DNA of 64,000 nt from JAJFJD01 sp965228425 (GCA_965228425.1 OZ245815.1:1302001-1366000); one strand, 5' to 3'. Positions 28,384 through 37,550 are shown, counted from the stretch's first letter. Notes: generated from the sequence alone by a model not told the origin. Numbers and translations: made by a program.

Positions 28384-29583
28384 ATGCATCAACTTAAAAT
28401 TCCGGCCGTCTTCATGCGGGGCGGCACGTCGAATGCGATTGTCTTCAAGCAACATGATCTGCCGGAAGACCGGTCGCTGTGGCCGGAGATTTTTCGGGCC
28501 GCGCAGGGCAGTCCCGATCCCTTCGGCCGGCAGCTCAACGGCATGGGCGGCGGGATTTCTTCGCTTTCGAAGATTTGCGTGATCGGTCCGCCGAGTTGCG
28601 ATGACGCGGACGTCGATTACACCTTTGCGCAAGTCGGCGTGCGGCACGACAAGGTCACTTTCAACGGCAATTGCGGCAACATGTCCGCAGCGATGGGACC
28701 GTTTGCCGTCGACGAGGGTTTCGTTCAGGTAAGCGGCGAAAAGGCCCGGGTCCGAATTCACAATACCAATACGAAAAAGATCATCATCTCCCAATTCGAT
28801 ATGGATAACGGTCTCGCCCGCATCGATGGCGACTATGTGATGCCCGGCGTGGACGACGCCGGCAGCAAGGTGCGGTTGGATTTTCTGGAGCCCGGCGGTG
28901 CCGGTACGGGTAGATTGCTGCCGACCGGCAACGCGATGGATGTCTTGGATGTTCCGGGGTTGGGTCGCGTGGAAGCCTCGATCGTCGATGCCGCAAACCC
29001 GACCGTGTTCGTCGACGCCTCGGCGGTCGGTCTCGTGGGCACGGAGTTACCCGCCGATATCGATGCGATGACCGACGTGATGGACAAACTCGAGGCCATC
29101 CGCCGCCATAGCGGTGTCTTGGCGGGGCTCGCCGGGTCGGTCGACGAAATGGCGTCGAAACCCACGGCCATCTCGCCAGGGTTTGTCGCCCCGGCGCAGG
29201 ACTCGCGGATCCTTACGGGTGACGTGATCTCCGAAGCGGATGGTGACTTGGTGTGCCGTATCGTTTCCTCGGGCAATGTCCACCGGGCCTTGCCCGGTAC
29301 GCGCTCAATCTGTACGGCGGTGGCGTCGCGCATAAAGGGCACGGTCGTCCATCGCGTGACGCGCCCGGTCGAGGATCCGTCGGCCGATATCCGAATCATG
29401 CAGCCGTCCGGTGTGATCGTGCTCGCCGCCGATGTCGTCGAAGAGGATGGCCAGCCGTATGCCCGATCGGCCACGATATATCGGACGCAACGCCGCCTTT
29501 TCGAAGGTTTCGTCTGTGTACCGGCGTCGAAGGTGCCGAATTTCGTCGCCCATACGCAGCAACACGCATCGGCCGCCGAATGA
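28384..29583 (+). CDS. PrpF family isomerase (2-methylaconitate cis-trans isomerase / oxalomesaconate tautomerase-like)
   Basis: A 399-residue protein of the diaminopimelate-epimerase-fold PrpF family. The start KIPAVFMRGGTSNAIVF is the family signature. The catalytic Cys pair is probably in FNGNCGNMSAAMGPF and the second half, but the second Cys is not obvious, as in PrpF, which uses a lysine. It could isomerise aconitate-like tricarboxylates in propionate or gallate breakdown. The start is the ATG after AAGAAGGAAAGC. The upstream tartrate-type dehydrogenase is the likely functional partner. Confidence 0.87.
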   Translation: MHQLKIPAVFMRGGTSNAIVFKQHDLPEDRSLWPEIFRAAQGSPDPFGRQLNGMGGGISSLSKICVIGPPSCDDADVDYTFAQVGVRHDKVTFNGNCGNMSAAMGPFAVDEGFVQVSGEKARVRIHNTNTKKIIISQFDMDNGLARIDGDYVMPGVDDAGSKVRLDFLEPGGAGTGRLLPTGNAMDVLDVPGLGRVEASIVDAANPTVFVDASAVGLVGTELPADIDAMTDVMDKLEAIRRHSGVLAGLAGSVDEMASKPTAISPGFVAPAQDSRILTGDVISEADGDLVCRIVSSGNVHRALPGTRSICTAVASRIKGTVVHRVTRPVEDPSADIRIMQPSGVIVLAADVVEEDGQPYARSATIYRTQRRLFEGFVCVPASKVPNFVAHTQQHASAAE

Positions 29584-29616
29584 CGACGCGTCCGACGAGG
29601 CCCCAGGGATACCCGC

Positions 29617-29853
29617 CTAGCTTGCCGGCTTGACCCGGATCTTGTTCTTTTTCAGCCGTTTGCCGTGCAGTTCCTTGATGGCAATCTCGGCCTCGTGCTC
29701 CAACGCCATTTCCACGAAACCGAAGCCTTTCGAGGTTCCGGTCTTGGCATCGAGCACCAAGTCGCAGGCCTTGATATTGCCGTGCACCTTGAAAAGCTTG
29801 GCAAGCTCGTCCTCGCTGAGGTCGCGCGGCAGGTTGAGGACGATAAGCTTCAT
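29617..29853 (-). CDS. Small RRM-domain RNA-binding protein
   Basis: A 78-residue protein that is one complete RNA recognition motif. RNP2 is seen in KLIVLNLPRDLSEDELAKLF and RNP1 in SKGFGFVEM, with the aromatic residues that stack on RNA present. The C-terminus is Lys/Arg-rich. Such single-RRM proteins occur in cyanobacteria and some proteobacteria, often linked to cold or stress adaptation. The gene stands alone, convergent with the PrpF gene. Confidence 0.93.
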   Translation of the reverse strand: MKLIVLNLPRDLSEDELAKLFKVHGNIKACDLVLDAKTGTSKGFGFVEMALEHEAEIAIKELHGKRLKKNKIRVKPAS

Positions 29854-30041
29854 GGCGGCTCCGGGGACCCTGGTGAGCGAAGGATAATCTCCTCCATATC
29901 ATGCAGGGTTCACCGGCGCCAGAAGCCGCGAATTTCAACCGCACATGTTCGATTTCCGGCAAGCGACGAAATCGTCGTTCCGTTATGGGCGGTACGAAAA
30001 CTTGTGTATCGTATCGGGAGGTCTCACCATTCTTCGCCGGG

Positions 30042-30608
30042 ATGATCTCCATGCGCACGCTTAAACACTGTCTCGTCCTCATCGTTATCGGTTGCGCCGT
30101 GACCGCGCCCGCGCGCGCGGCCGAACTCGTGCGCAGCGCTTCGCAAATAGAAGGCATGCAAATTCAGGGCGTCACGCTCGCGACGCCGCCCAAGGAAGCG
30201 TTTGAGCGTCTCCTTGCTGCGGGCTACCGGGCGGGGAAGGTCAAGACCTACACGGAGTGGAAGGGTCGCGAGCTGGCCCTCCAACGCGGCGGCCCCGGCG
30301 CGCCGGAAGGTGAATCCTGGGTCACGCTCGCCCGCCACAAGGGACAGCTGACCCAGATAACCGAGCAGACGAACCAGCCCCGGAAACGCTTCGACGCGGC
30401 CGCGGAGATCGGGGCTGTTCAACGCCATTTCGGGATCGGCCCCGAGAACCGGAAGTGCCGGGCCAACGCGCACGGTTCGGGTCACTGCCGGGTCCAGGAT
30501 GCGACCAAGACCGCGGACGTGGACCTCGTCTTCGGCATCCAGGTGTTGTCGATCACCATGAACCGCTACGCGACCCGTAAGAAAGCGTACAAAGAGTCGC
30601 TTCAGTAG
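30042..30608 (+). CDS. Hypothetical exported protein
   Basis: About 188 residues with a clear signal peptide: MRTLKHCLVLIVIGCAV followed by cleavage after APARA. The mature part is basic and has no family I recognise. A segment LATPPKEAFERLLAAGYRAGKV near the mature N-terminus resembles a small alpha/beta repeat seen in some periplasmic proteins. Two Cys (near KCRANAHGSGHCRV) could form a disulfide. The start is either the ATG at 30042 or the one at 30051; the upstream open frame from 29901 is not used. Confidence 0.7.
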   Translation: MISMRTLKHCLVLIVIGCAVTAPARAAELVRSASQIEGMQIQGVTLATPPKEAFERLLAAGYRAGKVKTYTEWKGRELALQRGGPGAPEGESWVTLARHKGQLTQITEQTNQPRKRFDAAAEIGAVQRHFGIGPENRKCRANAHGSGHCRVQDATKTADVDLVFGIQVLSITMNRYATRKKAYKESLQ

Positions 30609-30704
30609 GCGGTGTGGCCGGTCTGAGCGGGCCTCGGCCATCTAGTCAGTTCCACGCCTTCACCTTCCGCGCTGGCGACGGTGCGATAATGTGCGTTGAG
30701 CGAC

Positions 30705-31064
30705 TCACCCGGGACGATTCGGCGACATGTCGCTTAGATGCCAACCCGACCCCAAATCGTAATGGCGAACGGAACAATCGTCGATTAGATCGGCATAACC
30801 CGCGGGGAGATATGAGCTTTGCCAATCCTCGCCGAAACGGTCTTTGACAGCGCTCAGGTCTTCCCAAACGGAGGCGAATACAAAGAGGTCTTCGTCCCCA
30901 GCGACATTCGGTCCGTAGAAATACCCCACGTTGCCACGTTCCTCCCGGACCACATCGACGGACGTCGTGGCGAACTTCCGCGCCAGCTCATCCCGACGGC
31001 CTTGCTTAGCCCGTGCCGAGAAGAGCCGCAAAATGGGTCCATTCGATGCATTGTCCTGCTGCAT
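30705..31064 (-). CDS. Antibiotic biosynthesis monooxygenase (ABM) domain protein
   Basis: A 119-residue single-domain protein with the ferredoxin-like ABM fold: ILRLFSARAKQGRRDELARKF as the first strand and helix, then VREERGNVGYFYGPN and FVFASVWEDLSAVKDRFG. These proteins act as small monooxygenases, haem-degrading enzymes or quinol monooxygenases, and the specific function cannot be read. A second ABM protein is found in the nitrile hydratase operon of this window. No close partner gene is seen. Confidence 0.82.
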   Translation of the reverse strand: MQQDNASNGPILRLFSARAKQGRRDELARKFATTSVDVVREERGNVGYFYGPNVAGDEDLFVFASVWEDLSAVKDRFGEDWQSSYLPAGYADLIDDCSVRHYDLGSGWHLSDMSPNRPG

Positions 31065-31370
31065 TCGCGTATACCTCGGGTACTAAAATTCGTGAGTGTG
31101 TCGACGGCTTCGGAAAATTCAAGAAGACGGTCTTGCACGCTATGCCAATCGGCGTCATCGCGAAAATTATTTTGCGTGATGACATGATCGGAATTCGAGA
31201 TGTGAAGACATCGCAATCGGAATTGCCGACCCATCGCGGATCGTGGACGCAGCACCCCTCATGGCTACGAGCGGCAATCAACGCGACTCGAACCGATGTT
31301 CGTCCATGCCCACGGCACAAGCCCGCGCTGACCTGCTTAGGGGAGACGAGCCGTGCCACCCGGCGTGGGG
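31065..31370. other. Stretch without recognised gene
   Basis: About 306 bases between the ABM gene and the nitroreductase. The short open frames on both strands have no family-like features or good ribosome-binding sites. I see no RNA gene, repeat or strong terminator here. Confidence 0.6.
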
Positions 31371-31976
31371 CTAGGAAACCTGCGGTGCGGTTTTTCCGAA
31401 GGTGCCGGCGAAAACCATATCGGAGAGCGGGTTGCGGACGCGCGGCTGCGCCTCCTGTTCCTGCCGGTGTTCCGGCAGAGTCTCCGGCGTGCCTTGATAG
31501 CCGAGCGCCATGCCGGCGATCACGCCATGGTCGTCGGGAACAGCATAAGTCTCGCGGACTTTGTCCGCCTCGATTCCGGCCATTTGGCGCACCGACAGGC
31601 CGCGGGACGCCGCTTCGAGCGTTAGCAACGCCGATGCCGCGCCGGTGTCATAGAACGCATGACGGTTTTCATCCCCGTTCGGTCTCTTCAGGCTGGCCAG
31701 GACCATCATCAGTACCGGTGCTGTCGGCGCCCATTCCTGGTTACCGGGTTTCAGGCAATCGACCATGCGCCGGTGTTCCGCCGTGTCGTCTTTGGTCGTA
31801 ACGATATAGCGCCACGGTTGCATGTTTTGGCACGATGCGGCCCATCGCGCCGCTTCCAGGACCGCGATCAGATCTTCTTGGGGGACCATGCGGTCCGAGT
31901 ACGCACGCGGGCTCCATCGATTTCGGATCAGCTCATTCAGTTGGACGGTAGTTTCGGCGGGTTTTCGTTGCAGCAT
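31371..31976 (-). CDS. Nitroreductase family protein
   Basis: A 201-residue FMN-dependent oxidoreductase. Family features are the N-terminal RNRWSPRAYSDRMVPQEDL with the FMN phosphate-binding Arg/Ser, then EAARWAASCQNMQPWRYIV, the central FYDTGAASALLTLEAASRGL, and the later HGVIAGMALGYQG. It would reduce nitro or quinone substrates or act in a similar redox reaction. The start MLQRKPAE was chosen because similarity begins there; the open frame continues 89 codons upstream without it. Ribosome-binding signal is weak. Confidence 0.9.
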   Translation of the reverse strand: MLQRKPAETTVQLNELIRNRWSPRAYSDRMVPQEDLIAVLEAARWAASCQNMQPWRYIVTTKDDTAEHRRMVDCLKPGNQEWAPTAPVLMMVLASLKRPNGDENRHAFYDTGAASALLTLEAASRGLSVRQMAGIEADKVRETYAVPDDHGVIAGMALGYQGTPETLPEHRQEQEAQPRVRNPLSDMVFAGTFGKTAPQVS

Positions 31977-32243
31977 TTGTGTTTCCCATGAAATGTGTCG
32001 ATCCGGATCGCGGAATCCATCTAAGCCTTCTGAAGGCCGAATGCGCAATCTTAAGATGCCTGGATACGCTTGGCCGTCGCCGTGGCCGAGCTCTTCCCGG
32101 GTGCGAACGGGTCGGGCCAAAGACGACCACTGATAGAGAATCCTGACGCGCTTGCAACAATCGCCCGCGAACGGTTTAGAATAGGCGAGGGGAGAAATTC
32201 CCTGTGTCGGGTGTTTGGCTCTCGCGAAGCAAAGGTGAGGCAT

Positions 32244-32357
32244 ATGCCTACAAAGCGCCGTAAAAACAGCAAGGGTCGTTTCCAGTCCTGGATATCGCTG
32301 TGGCCGCTCGCCTTGGCCGCGGTCCTTCTGGCCGCATTTCTGTACATGGCTTCTTGA
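32244..32357 (+). CDS. Small single-helix membrane protein (37 residues)
   Basis: A short ORF with a strong AAGGTGAGG four bases before ATG. It has a basic N-terminus (TKRRKNSKGR), then one hydrophobic helix (WPLALAAVLLAAFLYM). The positive-inside rule puts the N-terminus in the cytoplasm. I do not recognise the family. Good translation signals and a proper transmembrane segment support a real gene. Confidence 0.6.
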   Translation: MPTKRRKNSKGRFQSWISLWPLALAAVLLAAFLYMAS

Positions 32358-32455
32358 GAGGTTAGAGTATCCGGCCCGCTAACATTCGTGGGCGCGCCGC
32401 AAACGCAGGCCGCATACGGCGGCGAGCCCGCATCGTTCCGATCCGAGGAGATTCA

Positions 32456-32854
32456 ATGACAACCGATCTGTATATGCTTGCCTTGGCCGCCGGGATCACC
32501 ATCGTGATGTGGTTGCCCTACATCCTGGCGCATATCGTGAATGTCGGCATGGTGGCGGCGCTGACATATCGGGCCGATGATGAGCCGCTTCCCGCGTGGG
32601 CGGCGCGCGCGAAGAGGGCGCATTACAATGCGATCGAGAACTTGGTGCCGTTTACCGCCCTTGTCGTTGTGGCCCATATCGCGGGCGCGGCCAACGAGGC
32701 GACCGCCGCGGCCGCGGTCGCCTATTTCTGGGCAAGATTGGCGCACTATGTTTTGTATGTCGCCGGCATCCCATTCGGGCGGACCATTACCTTCGCCATC
32801 GGATGGCTGGCGATGGCATGCATCCTCTGGCAAATCGTCACGGCGGGTGCGTAA
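32456..32854 (+). CDS. MAPEG family membrane protein
   Basis: A 132-residue integral membrane protein with four hydrophobic helices and the MAPEG signature features: an Arg/Asn-containing turn (RAKRAHYNAIENLVPF) between helices 1 and 2, and FWARLAHYVLYVAGIP near helix 3. Eukaryotic MAPEG proteins act on eicosanoids and glutathione; the bacterial role is unknown. A GAGGAG stands seven bases before the ATG. It converges on the arylsulfotransferase-like gene. Confidence 0.9.
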   Translation: MTTDLYMLALAAGITIVMWLPYILAHIVNVGMVAALTYRADDEPLPAWAARAKRAHYNAIENLVPFTALVVVAHIAGAANEATAAAAVAYFWARLAHYVLYVAGIPFGRTITFAIGWLAMACILWQIVTAGA

Positions 32855-32868
32855 AGCAGCCTGAACCC

Positions 32869-33978
32869 CTATACGGAAACGCGGTTGCGGATTTCCGGCG
32901 AGTCGACGGCGTAGCGATAGGCCCGGAACATCATATTGGTATGTCCGCCGCCGCCGGGGTTGGGGTCGAAGAACGGCGATACGTATTCCCATACAATGTC
33001 GTTCTCCGGCGTCACTTCGAAGACGCGCCCCCACTGACCCTCGCAGATCAAGGTGTTGCCGCTGCTCAACCGCTGCGCGCCGCTAATGTGCGGGCTGAAG
33101 AATGTGTACGGCGGCGACCCCTTGTAGGACCAAACGGTTTCGCGTGTCTCCGGGTTCAACTCGATAACGCGGGAGAAGGGATTCTCGCCACCGTGAATCC
33201 CGTTGGCGAACACCAGGATGTTGCCATTGTCGAGCATTTGACAGTCATGCTGGTGTCCCCAGGAATCGTCCCGGTGTTCCCATCTGAACTTCTTGGTTTC
33301 CCGGTCGATGATCGCGATCATGTTCAACCGGCGAAAACTGATCATGACGTCGCCGTTCGGCAACGGGGAGCAGGCGTTCGCATGCGCGAACTCGTTCCGG
33401 AAGCACCGCGCGCACATCGGGTAGCGTTCCAACGCCATGTCGGAATGCGCATGCCATTCCCACACGACCTCGCCGTCGGGGGTCACTTCATGCAGGTAGT
33501 CCCCATAAATCAAACCGTTGAATTCGGTGCCCGGCTGCCCGCCGAGAACCCGCTGCGCCGCGGCGTCCGGTATGACCTCCCATCCTAGATACAGCGTGTT
33601 GCCATTCGCGAGACGCCGGCAGTCGTGGTGCTGATCCCAGTTCACATGCTCCCACAGGACGTTCCCGTCCCAGTCGATTTCGCGAAGGATTCCGCCCCGT
33701 CCGCCCCGCAGCGGCGGACCTTCGCCGCCTTCGAAACGCGAGTGCTTTTCGCCGTTGTAAGGGCTCTTGTCTTCCGGCTCGCCGCTCCAGAGCAGGTTGC
33801 CGTTTTCCATGAGATAGACCTGATTGCCCGGGACCAGCGGGAAATGCCACTCATGCAGCACTTCGCCGTTCATGCCGACGAGATACGCGGCCTTTCCGCG
33901 CAACCGAACGATCAGCGTAACGCCGGGCGTCGCCCGAGGCCGATCGTGTTCCAGGACTCCGACATCGCGATATCGCAT
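32869..33978 (-). CDS. Arylsulfotransferase (ASST)-like beta-propeller protein
   Basis: A 369-residue protein built of repeated four-stranded blades with the pattern G-x-V-x-W-E (e.g. NGEVLHEWHF, DGEVVWEWHA, NDIVWEYVS), as in the arylsulfotransferase six-blade propeller. Conserved His residues appear in WDQHHDCRRLANGNTLYLG, WGHQHDCQML and HISGAQRL, where the active-site His residues of ASST lie. No signal peptide is seen, unlike periplasmic ASST, so it may be a cytoplasmic relative with another function. Confidence 0.8.
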   Translation of the reverse strand: MRYRDVGVLEHDRPRATPGVTLIVRLRGKAAYLVGMNGEVLHEWHFPLVPGNQVYLMENGNLLWSGEPEDKSPYNGEKHSRFEGGEGPPLRGGRGGILREIDWDGNVLWEHVNWDQHHDCRRLANGNTLYLGWEVIPDAAAQRVLGGQPGTEFNGLIYGDYLHEVTPDGEVVWEWHAHSDMALERYPMCARCFRNEFAHANACSPLPNGDVMISFRRLNMIAIIDRETKKFRWEHRDDSWGHQHDCQMLDNGNILVFANGIHGGENPFSRVIELNPETRETVWSYKGSPPYTFFSPHISGAQRLSSGNTLICEGQWGRVFEVTPENDIVWEYVSPFFDPNPGGGGHTNMMFRAYRYAVDSPEIRNRVSV

Positions 33979-34048
33979 TCAAATCCTCACTGCTCAATTT
34001 TCTCAATGGTCCGATCCGGAGCGCAACGGTGTCAATTCTCGGCGGGAC

Positions 34049-34840
34049 CTACCGCTTTGCCCGGAGGGCCGAAGATCCGGTTTGCTTGGATGCCGGTTGA
34101 GGATTGGTGGGCGAATCCTCATCCTCCACGATCGCATTCCAAAGGGGCAAGCAGGACGCGTCCGTGATGTCGCAGGGCGAAAGCCGTAGAGGAGACCGTT
34201 CGCGCCATGTGCCGAAGCGCCACCGGTTCCCGCTGTGAACCACCGCAACGCCGAGGATCCTGAGGTAGAAGAGGATTCCCAGCGGTCGGTACCCGACGCG
34301 GGCCAGCGCACGGACGGAATTGCGGTTCGGCGTGTCGATGAATCCGAGCATTCTGCGGATGCCGCCCCGGGCGCATTCCCGTATCACCTGTGATCGCAGT
34401 TCAGGCGCAATCCCCTGACCGCGTTCGCGCCGGTCCACTAATATGCCGGCGGACCAGATTTCATCCGTTTCCTTTCCGAGGATGATCCATCCGATCCTGT
34501 CTTGAGCCGAATAGCGGATCCAGTCGCAGGCGAGCAACCGACCGGCGCGTTCGAACACCCAACAGCGGTCGCCACGTTCGAAATGATCTTCCACATCCTC
34601 CACGGGGCCACCGATGGCGGCGACGCGGTGCGTTTCATCGCGCGTCGCCTCCCGGACACACGGATGACGCTTCCGATTTAGCAGGTCTGTATCTATCGGC
34701 AAGGCTATGATGAACATGCGCTGGCATTGCAGAAAACGGCGCGACGAGAGGTGTTGCAAGACGAGGTAGAGCGTGTAGGCAAGCCCCACCTCGCGCAACC
34801 GGAACCTGATCCGCGCCAATTTTGTGCCGTAGCGGTCCAT
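34049..34840 (-). CDS. GNAT family N-acetyltransferase
   Basis: A 263-residue protein with an N-terminal region of about 75 residues of unknown role. The acetyltransferase core follows, with the acetyl-CoA site around DEIWSAGILVDRRERGQGIAPELRSQVI (the R/Q-x-x-G-x-G/A loop) and the following FIDTPNRNSVRALARVGYRPLG. The substrate is not evident. The family call rests on the loop and on the NxxSxxxxxxxGF-like segment after it. Confidence 0.82.
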   Translation of the reverse strand: MDRYGTKLARIRFRLREVGLAYTLYLVLQHLSSRRFLQCQRMFIIALPIDTDLLNRKRHPCVREATRDETHRVAAIGGPVEDVEDHFERGDRCWVFERAGRLLACDWIRYSAQDRIGWIILGKETDEIWSAGILVDRRERGQGIAPELRSQVIRECARGGIRRMLGFIDTPNRNSVRALARVGYRPLGILFYLRILGVAVVHSGNRWRFGTWRERSPLRLSPCDITDASCLPLWNAIVEDEDSPTNPQPASKQTGSSALRAKR

Positions 34841-34928
34841 AGATCTTATCGTAGCGGTAATGCTCCGCCTGCGATCCCATCAATCGGCATTACCCTGAAT
34901 ACGCACGGCCGCCGGGCGAGTGCGGTTC

Positions 34929-36068
34929 CTACGCCAGCAGGTGTTTGGCGATATTCAGCAGGTGGATTTGGCTCGTGCCTTCGTAGACTCTGAAGGCCCG
35001 GACGTCGCGGTAGAAGCGCTCGATCCCCGTGCCCTTGACGTAGCCCGCGCCGCCGAAAATCTGCACCGCCTTGTCGGCGACCCGGCCGCACATCTCGGTC
35101 GAATAGTATTTGCAGAGGCTGACATCCATCGTCACATCCTCGCCGCGGTCGCGCTTGCGTGCGGTCTCGAGAATCAAGGCACGCGTTGCCTCGATCTCTA
35201 CCTTGCACTCGGCCAGCATGGCCTGGACCAGTTGGAATTCGCCGATGGCCTTGTCGAACTGCCGGCGCTCCTTGGCATGGGCGATGGCGTCGTCGAGCAT
35301 TCGGATGGCAGGGCCGGTGGAGAGCGCTGATAGATTGATGCGCTGCTTGTTGAGCGCCTTCATGACGGACCGGAAGCCCATGCCCTCGACACCGCCGAGA
35401 ACGGCATCGTCGGGCACGAAGACATCGTCGAGATAGACCTCGCCGATCGGTGCGCCTTCTTGCCCCATCTTGGGGGTCGAGCCGCTGGTGGTCAGCCCCT
35501 CCGTGCCGCGCTCGATCACGAAGGCCGTGACTCCCTTGCCGCCGCGGTCTCCCTCGGTGCGGGCGAAGATCGTGAACAGGTCGGCGATGGGCGCCAAGGT
35601 GATGTAGCGTTTCGAGCCGTTGATGCGGTACCCGCCGTCGACTTTTTCCGCCCGGGTCTTCAGGGCGGTGGCGTCGGAACCGGCGGTTTCTTCGGTCAGC
35701 GCCAAGCAGCCGATCAAGTCTCCGCTGGCGAGCCCCGGCAGATATCGCTGTTTCTGTTCTTCCGTGCCGTCGCGGATGATGCATTCCGATCCGATGCCGG
35801 CGTTCTGCCCGCCGTAGACGCGAAAGGCGACGGAGCATTGCGTGAACTCCATGAAGGCGATGGCCAGTTCTTCGGATGTCATGCCGGCCCCGCCGTACTC
35901 TTCGGGGATGCTCCACCCGAAACTGCCGAGCTGTTTGAACTTCTCGATCACGTCGTCCGGGATGCGATCCTCGGCCTCGACGCGATCCTCGTTGGGAATG
36001 GCGACCTGCTTGACGAAAATCCGTATCTGGTCGACCAATGCGTTTAAGGTTTCCTGGTCACGGATCAT
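34929..36068 (-). CDS. Acyl-CoA dehydrogenase
   Basis: A 379-residue FAD-dependent enzyme of the first step of acyl-CoA beta-oxidation. The flavin and substrate signatures are clear: GCLALTEETAGSDATALKTRA, YRINGSKRYITLAPIADLFTIFAR, and the C-terminal FGGAGYVKGTGIERFYRDVRA. The catalytic Glu is in the RVYEGTSQIH segment. The chain-length or branched substrate is not known. No acyl-CoA ligase or enoyl hydratase is adjacent. The upstream 36069-36359 spacer holds nothing I can name. Confidence 0.95.
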   Translation of the reverse strand: MIRDQETLNALVDQIRIFVKQVAIPNEDRVEAEDRIPDDVIEKFKQLGSFGWSIPEEYGGAGMTSEELAIAFMEFTQCSVAFRVYGGQNAGIGSECIIRDGTEEQKQRYLPGLASGDLIGCLALTEETAGSDATALKTRAEKVDGGYRINGSKRYITLAPIADLFTIFARTEGDRGGKGVTAFVIERGTEGLTTSGSTPKMGQEGAPIGEVYLDDVFVPDDAVLGGVEGMGFRSVMKALNKQRINLSALSTGPAIRMLDDAIAHAKERRQFDKAIGEFQLVQAMLAECKVEIEATRALILETARKRDRGEDVTMDVSLCKYYSTEMCGRVADKAVQIFGGAGYVKGTGIERFYRDVRAFRVYEGTSQIHLLNIAKHLLA

Positions 36069-36359
36069 GGTGCCGTTTCCCCGGTTGATGTGTTGGCTGC
36101 TCGAAACGAAAGGTAGGCGGTGGAGGAAAATTGTACAACATTTCGGTAACTTAAGGCGCTCGCCCGGGGCATGGCAGAGCCCGGCGCTACCCGAGACGAA
36201 GTCCCGATTTGGAAGATTTGGCTATAGGAATTTATTCGTGAATATTGGTCCCTTGGCAAGTAGTGCGTCAAAATCATATCAGTTAAGCTGTCCTAGCATC
36301 CTTCGGCCACAGGCGGCGGCTTTACCGCGGTCTCGACCGCAACAATCGATTGATCTGGA

Positions 36360-37079
36360 ATGAAAAATGTTTGGGTTGGGATAGCGTTGTCTGCGGTGAT
36401 GACGACGCAGGCGGCGGCCTTTGACAAGGGGCACCTGGCGAAGCTGAGAGCGCTCAAGGTTTGCGAGAAATGCGATTTGAGCGGCGCGAACCTGAAGGGC
36501 GAAATCCTGACAGGGATGAACCTCAGTGGCGCGGACCTGACGGATGCGAACCTAATCGGGGCGACCCTGCGGGGGACGATCCTGCGCAACGCGAAACTGA
36601 CAGGGGCAAACCTGGAAAAGGCGAAGATGGGCGGCGCGGTTCTGACCGGCGCCGACCTGAAGGGCGCAAAACTCCGTTGGGCGTCGCTGAGCGTGCTCAA
36701 GATGCGGGGCGATGCGGCCGACTTGTCCGACGCAAACCTGACCGATGCGGACCTTCGAAATGCCTATTTGCGGAAGACCATTCTCGCCGGCGCGGATTTG
36801 AGCGGCGCGGATCTGCGAGGGGCGAGCCTGGTCGACGCGACCCTGACCGACGCCAACCTTAAAGGAACCGATCTTCGCAAGGCGAATCTCGTCGGAACCA
36901 ATTTGACCGGCGCGGTCCTCGACGGCGCAAATCTGAGTGAGGCGAATTTTTCCGGCGCAAATCTCGGGCAGGCAGACCTGAGCGGCGCAAACCTGAATGA
37001 TGCGGAACTCAAAGGCGCCATCTTCTGCAAAACCAAGTTGCCTTGGGGCGAAGAAAACGCCGGCTGCGAAAAACCTTAA
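36360..37079 (+). CDS. Exported pentapeptide-repeat protein
   Basis: A 239-residue protein with an N-terminal signal (MKNVWVGIALSAVMTTQAAA, cleavage near AAAFDKG). From about residue 38 it is almost wholly made of tandem A-(D/N)-L-x-x repeats, about 30 in number, forming a right-handed beta-helix. One irregular piece occurs near LSVLKMRGDAADLSDANL. Two Cys are in KVCEKCDLSG and two near the end. Pentapeptide proteins bind proteins or mimic DNA, but an exported one probably has an envelope role. It starts a group with a PqqD-like gene nine bases downstream. Confidence 0.9.
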   Translation: MKNVWVGIALSAVMTTQAAAFDKGHLAKLRALKVCEKCDLSGANLKGEILTGMNLSGADLTDANLIGATLRGTILRNAKLTGANLEKAKMGGAVLTGADLKGAKLRWASLSVLKMRGDAADLSDANLTDADLRNAYLRKTILAGADLSGADLRGASLVDATLTDANLKGTDLRKANLVGTNLTGAVLDGANLSEANFSGANLGQADLSGANLNDAELKGAIFCKTKLPWGEENAGCEKP

Positions 37080-37088
37080 GACGAATCG

Positions 37089-37358
37089 ATGTCCAGCTTT
37101 CCGAATCAGATTGATGGATTAGAGATTTCCGCCGTGGAGGAGGGATTGGTCGTAAACGATAACGCCCGCGGCAAGGTGCACTACCTAAACCACACTGCCG
37201 GATTGGTACTGACATTGTGCGATGGGAAAAATTCGATAGAGACGATCGCCGATCTTTTGCAAAAGCAGTTTGATTTGCCCGACGCTCCCGAACACGATGT
37301 GCGTGATGCGATCGATGAATTCGTCGAAGAAGGGTTTGTCGTTCTCGAACCCAAGTAA
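37089..37358 (+). CDS. PqqD family protein (RiPP recognition element-like)
   Basis: An 89-residue protein matching the PqqD fold: VEEGLVVNDNARGKVHYLNHTAGLVLTLCDG with the three-stranded sheet and the NHTAGLVL segment, and then helices ENSIETIADLLQKQF-like and VRDAIDEFVEEGFV. PqqD proteins bind the leader peptide of ribosomally made, modified peptides and present it to a maturase. No radical SAM enzyme or other maturase lies nearby. Its neighbours are a pentapeptide-repeat protein and a Tat-signal KKRPV-repeat protein that could be its client. Confidence 0.87.
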   Translation: MSSFPNQIDGLEISAVEEGLVVNDNARGKVHYLNHTAGLVLTLCDGKNSIETIADLLQKQFDLPDAPEHDVRDAIDEFVEEGFVVLEPK

Positions 37359-37454
37359 GCCGATGAAAATTGAACGGCCGTCGGATGGGCGTGCTCTTTG
37401 TTCCGAATTGTTAGGTTTGCCTGTCAATCGGGGTAGTGGGCAATATGCCAATGG

Positions 37455-37483
37455 TGGTTGTGCCACATAAAGTGGCACAACCA
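37455..37483. promoter_or_regulatory. Perfect 12-bp inverted repeat between the PqqD-like and KKRPV genes
   Basis: TGGTTGTGCCAC and GTGGCACAACCA flank the five-base loop ATAAA. The arms are perfect. There is no T tract after it, so it is more likely an operator or an RNA hairpin (processing or attenuation) than a simple terminator. It lies about 68 bases before the start of the repeat-protein gene. The rest of 37359-37550 is non-coding. Confidence 0.65.
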
Positions 37484-37550
37484 ATGTTCCCGTGTAAGGT
37501 ATCTGAATATGGCATAGGATTCCCAAATGTTGGGGAATGGGAGATGATCT

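Noticed and set aside
29901..30041. N-terminal extension of the exported hypothetical protein
   Set aside because: The signal peptide starts at the ATG at 30042 or 30051; the upstream part is Arg/Ser-rich and has no ribosome-binding site.
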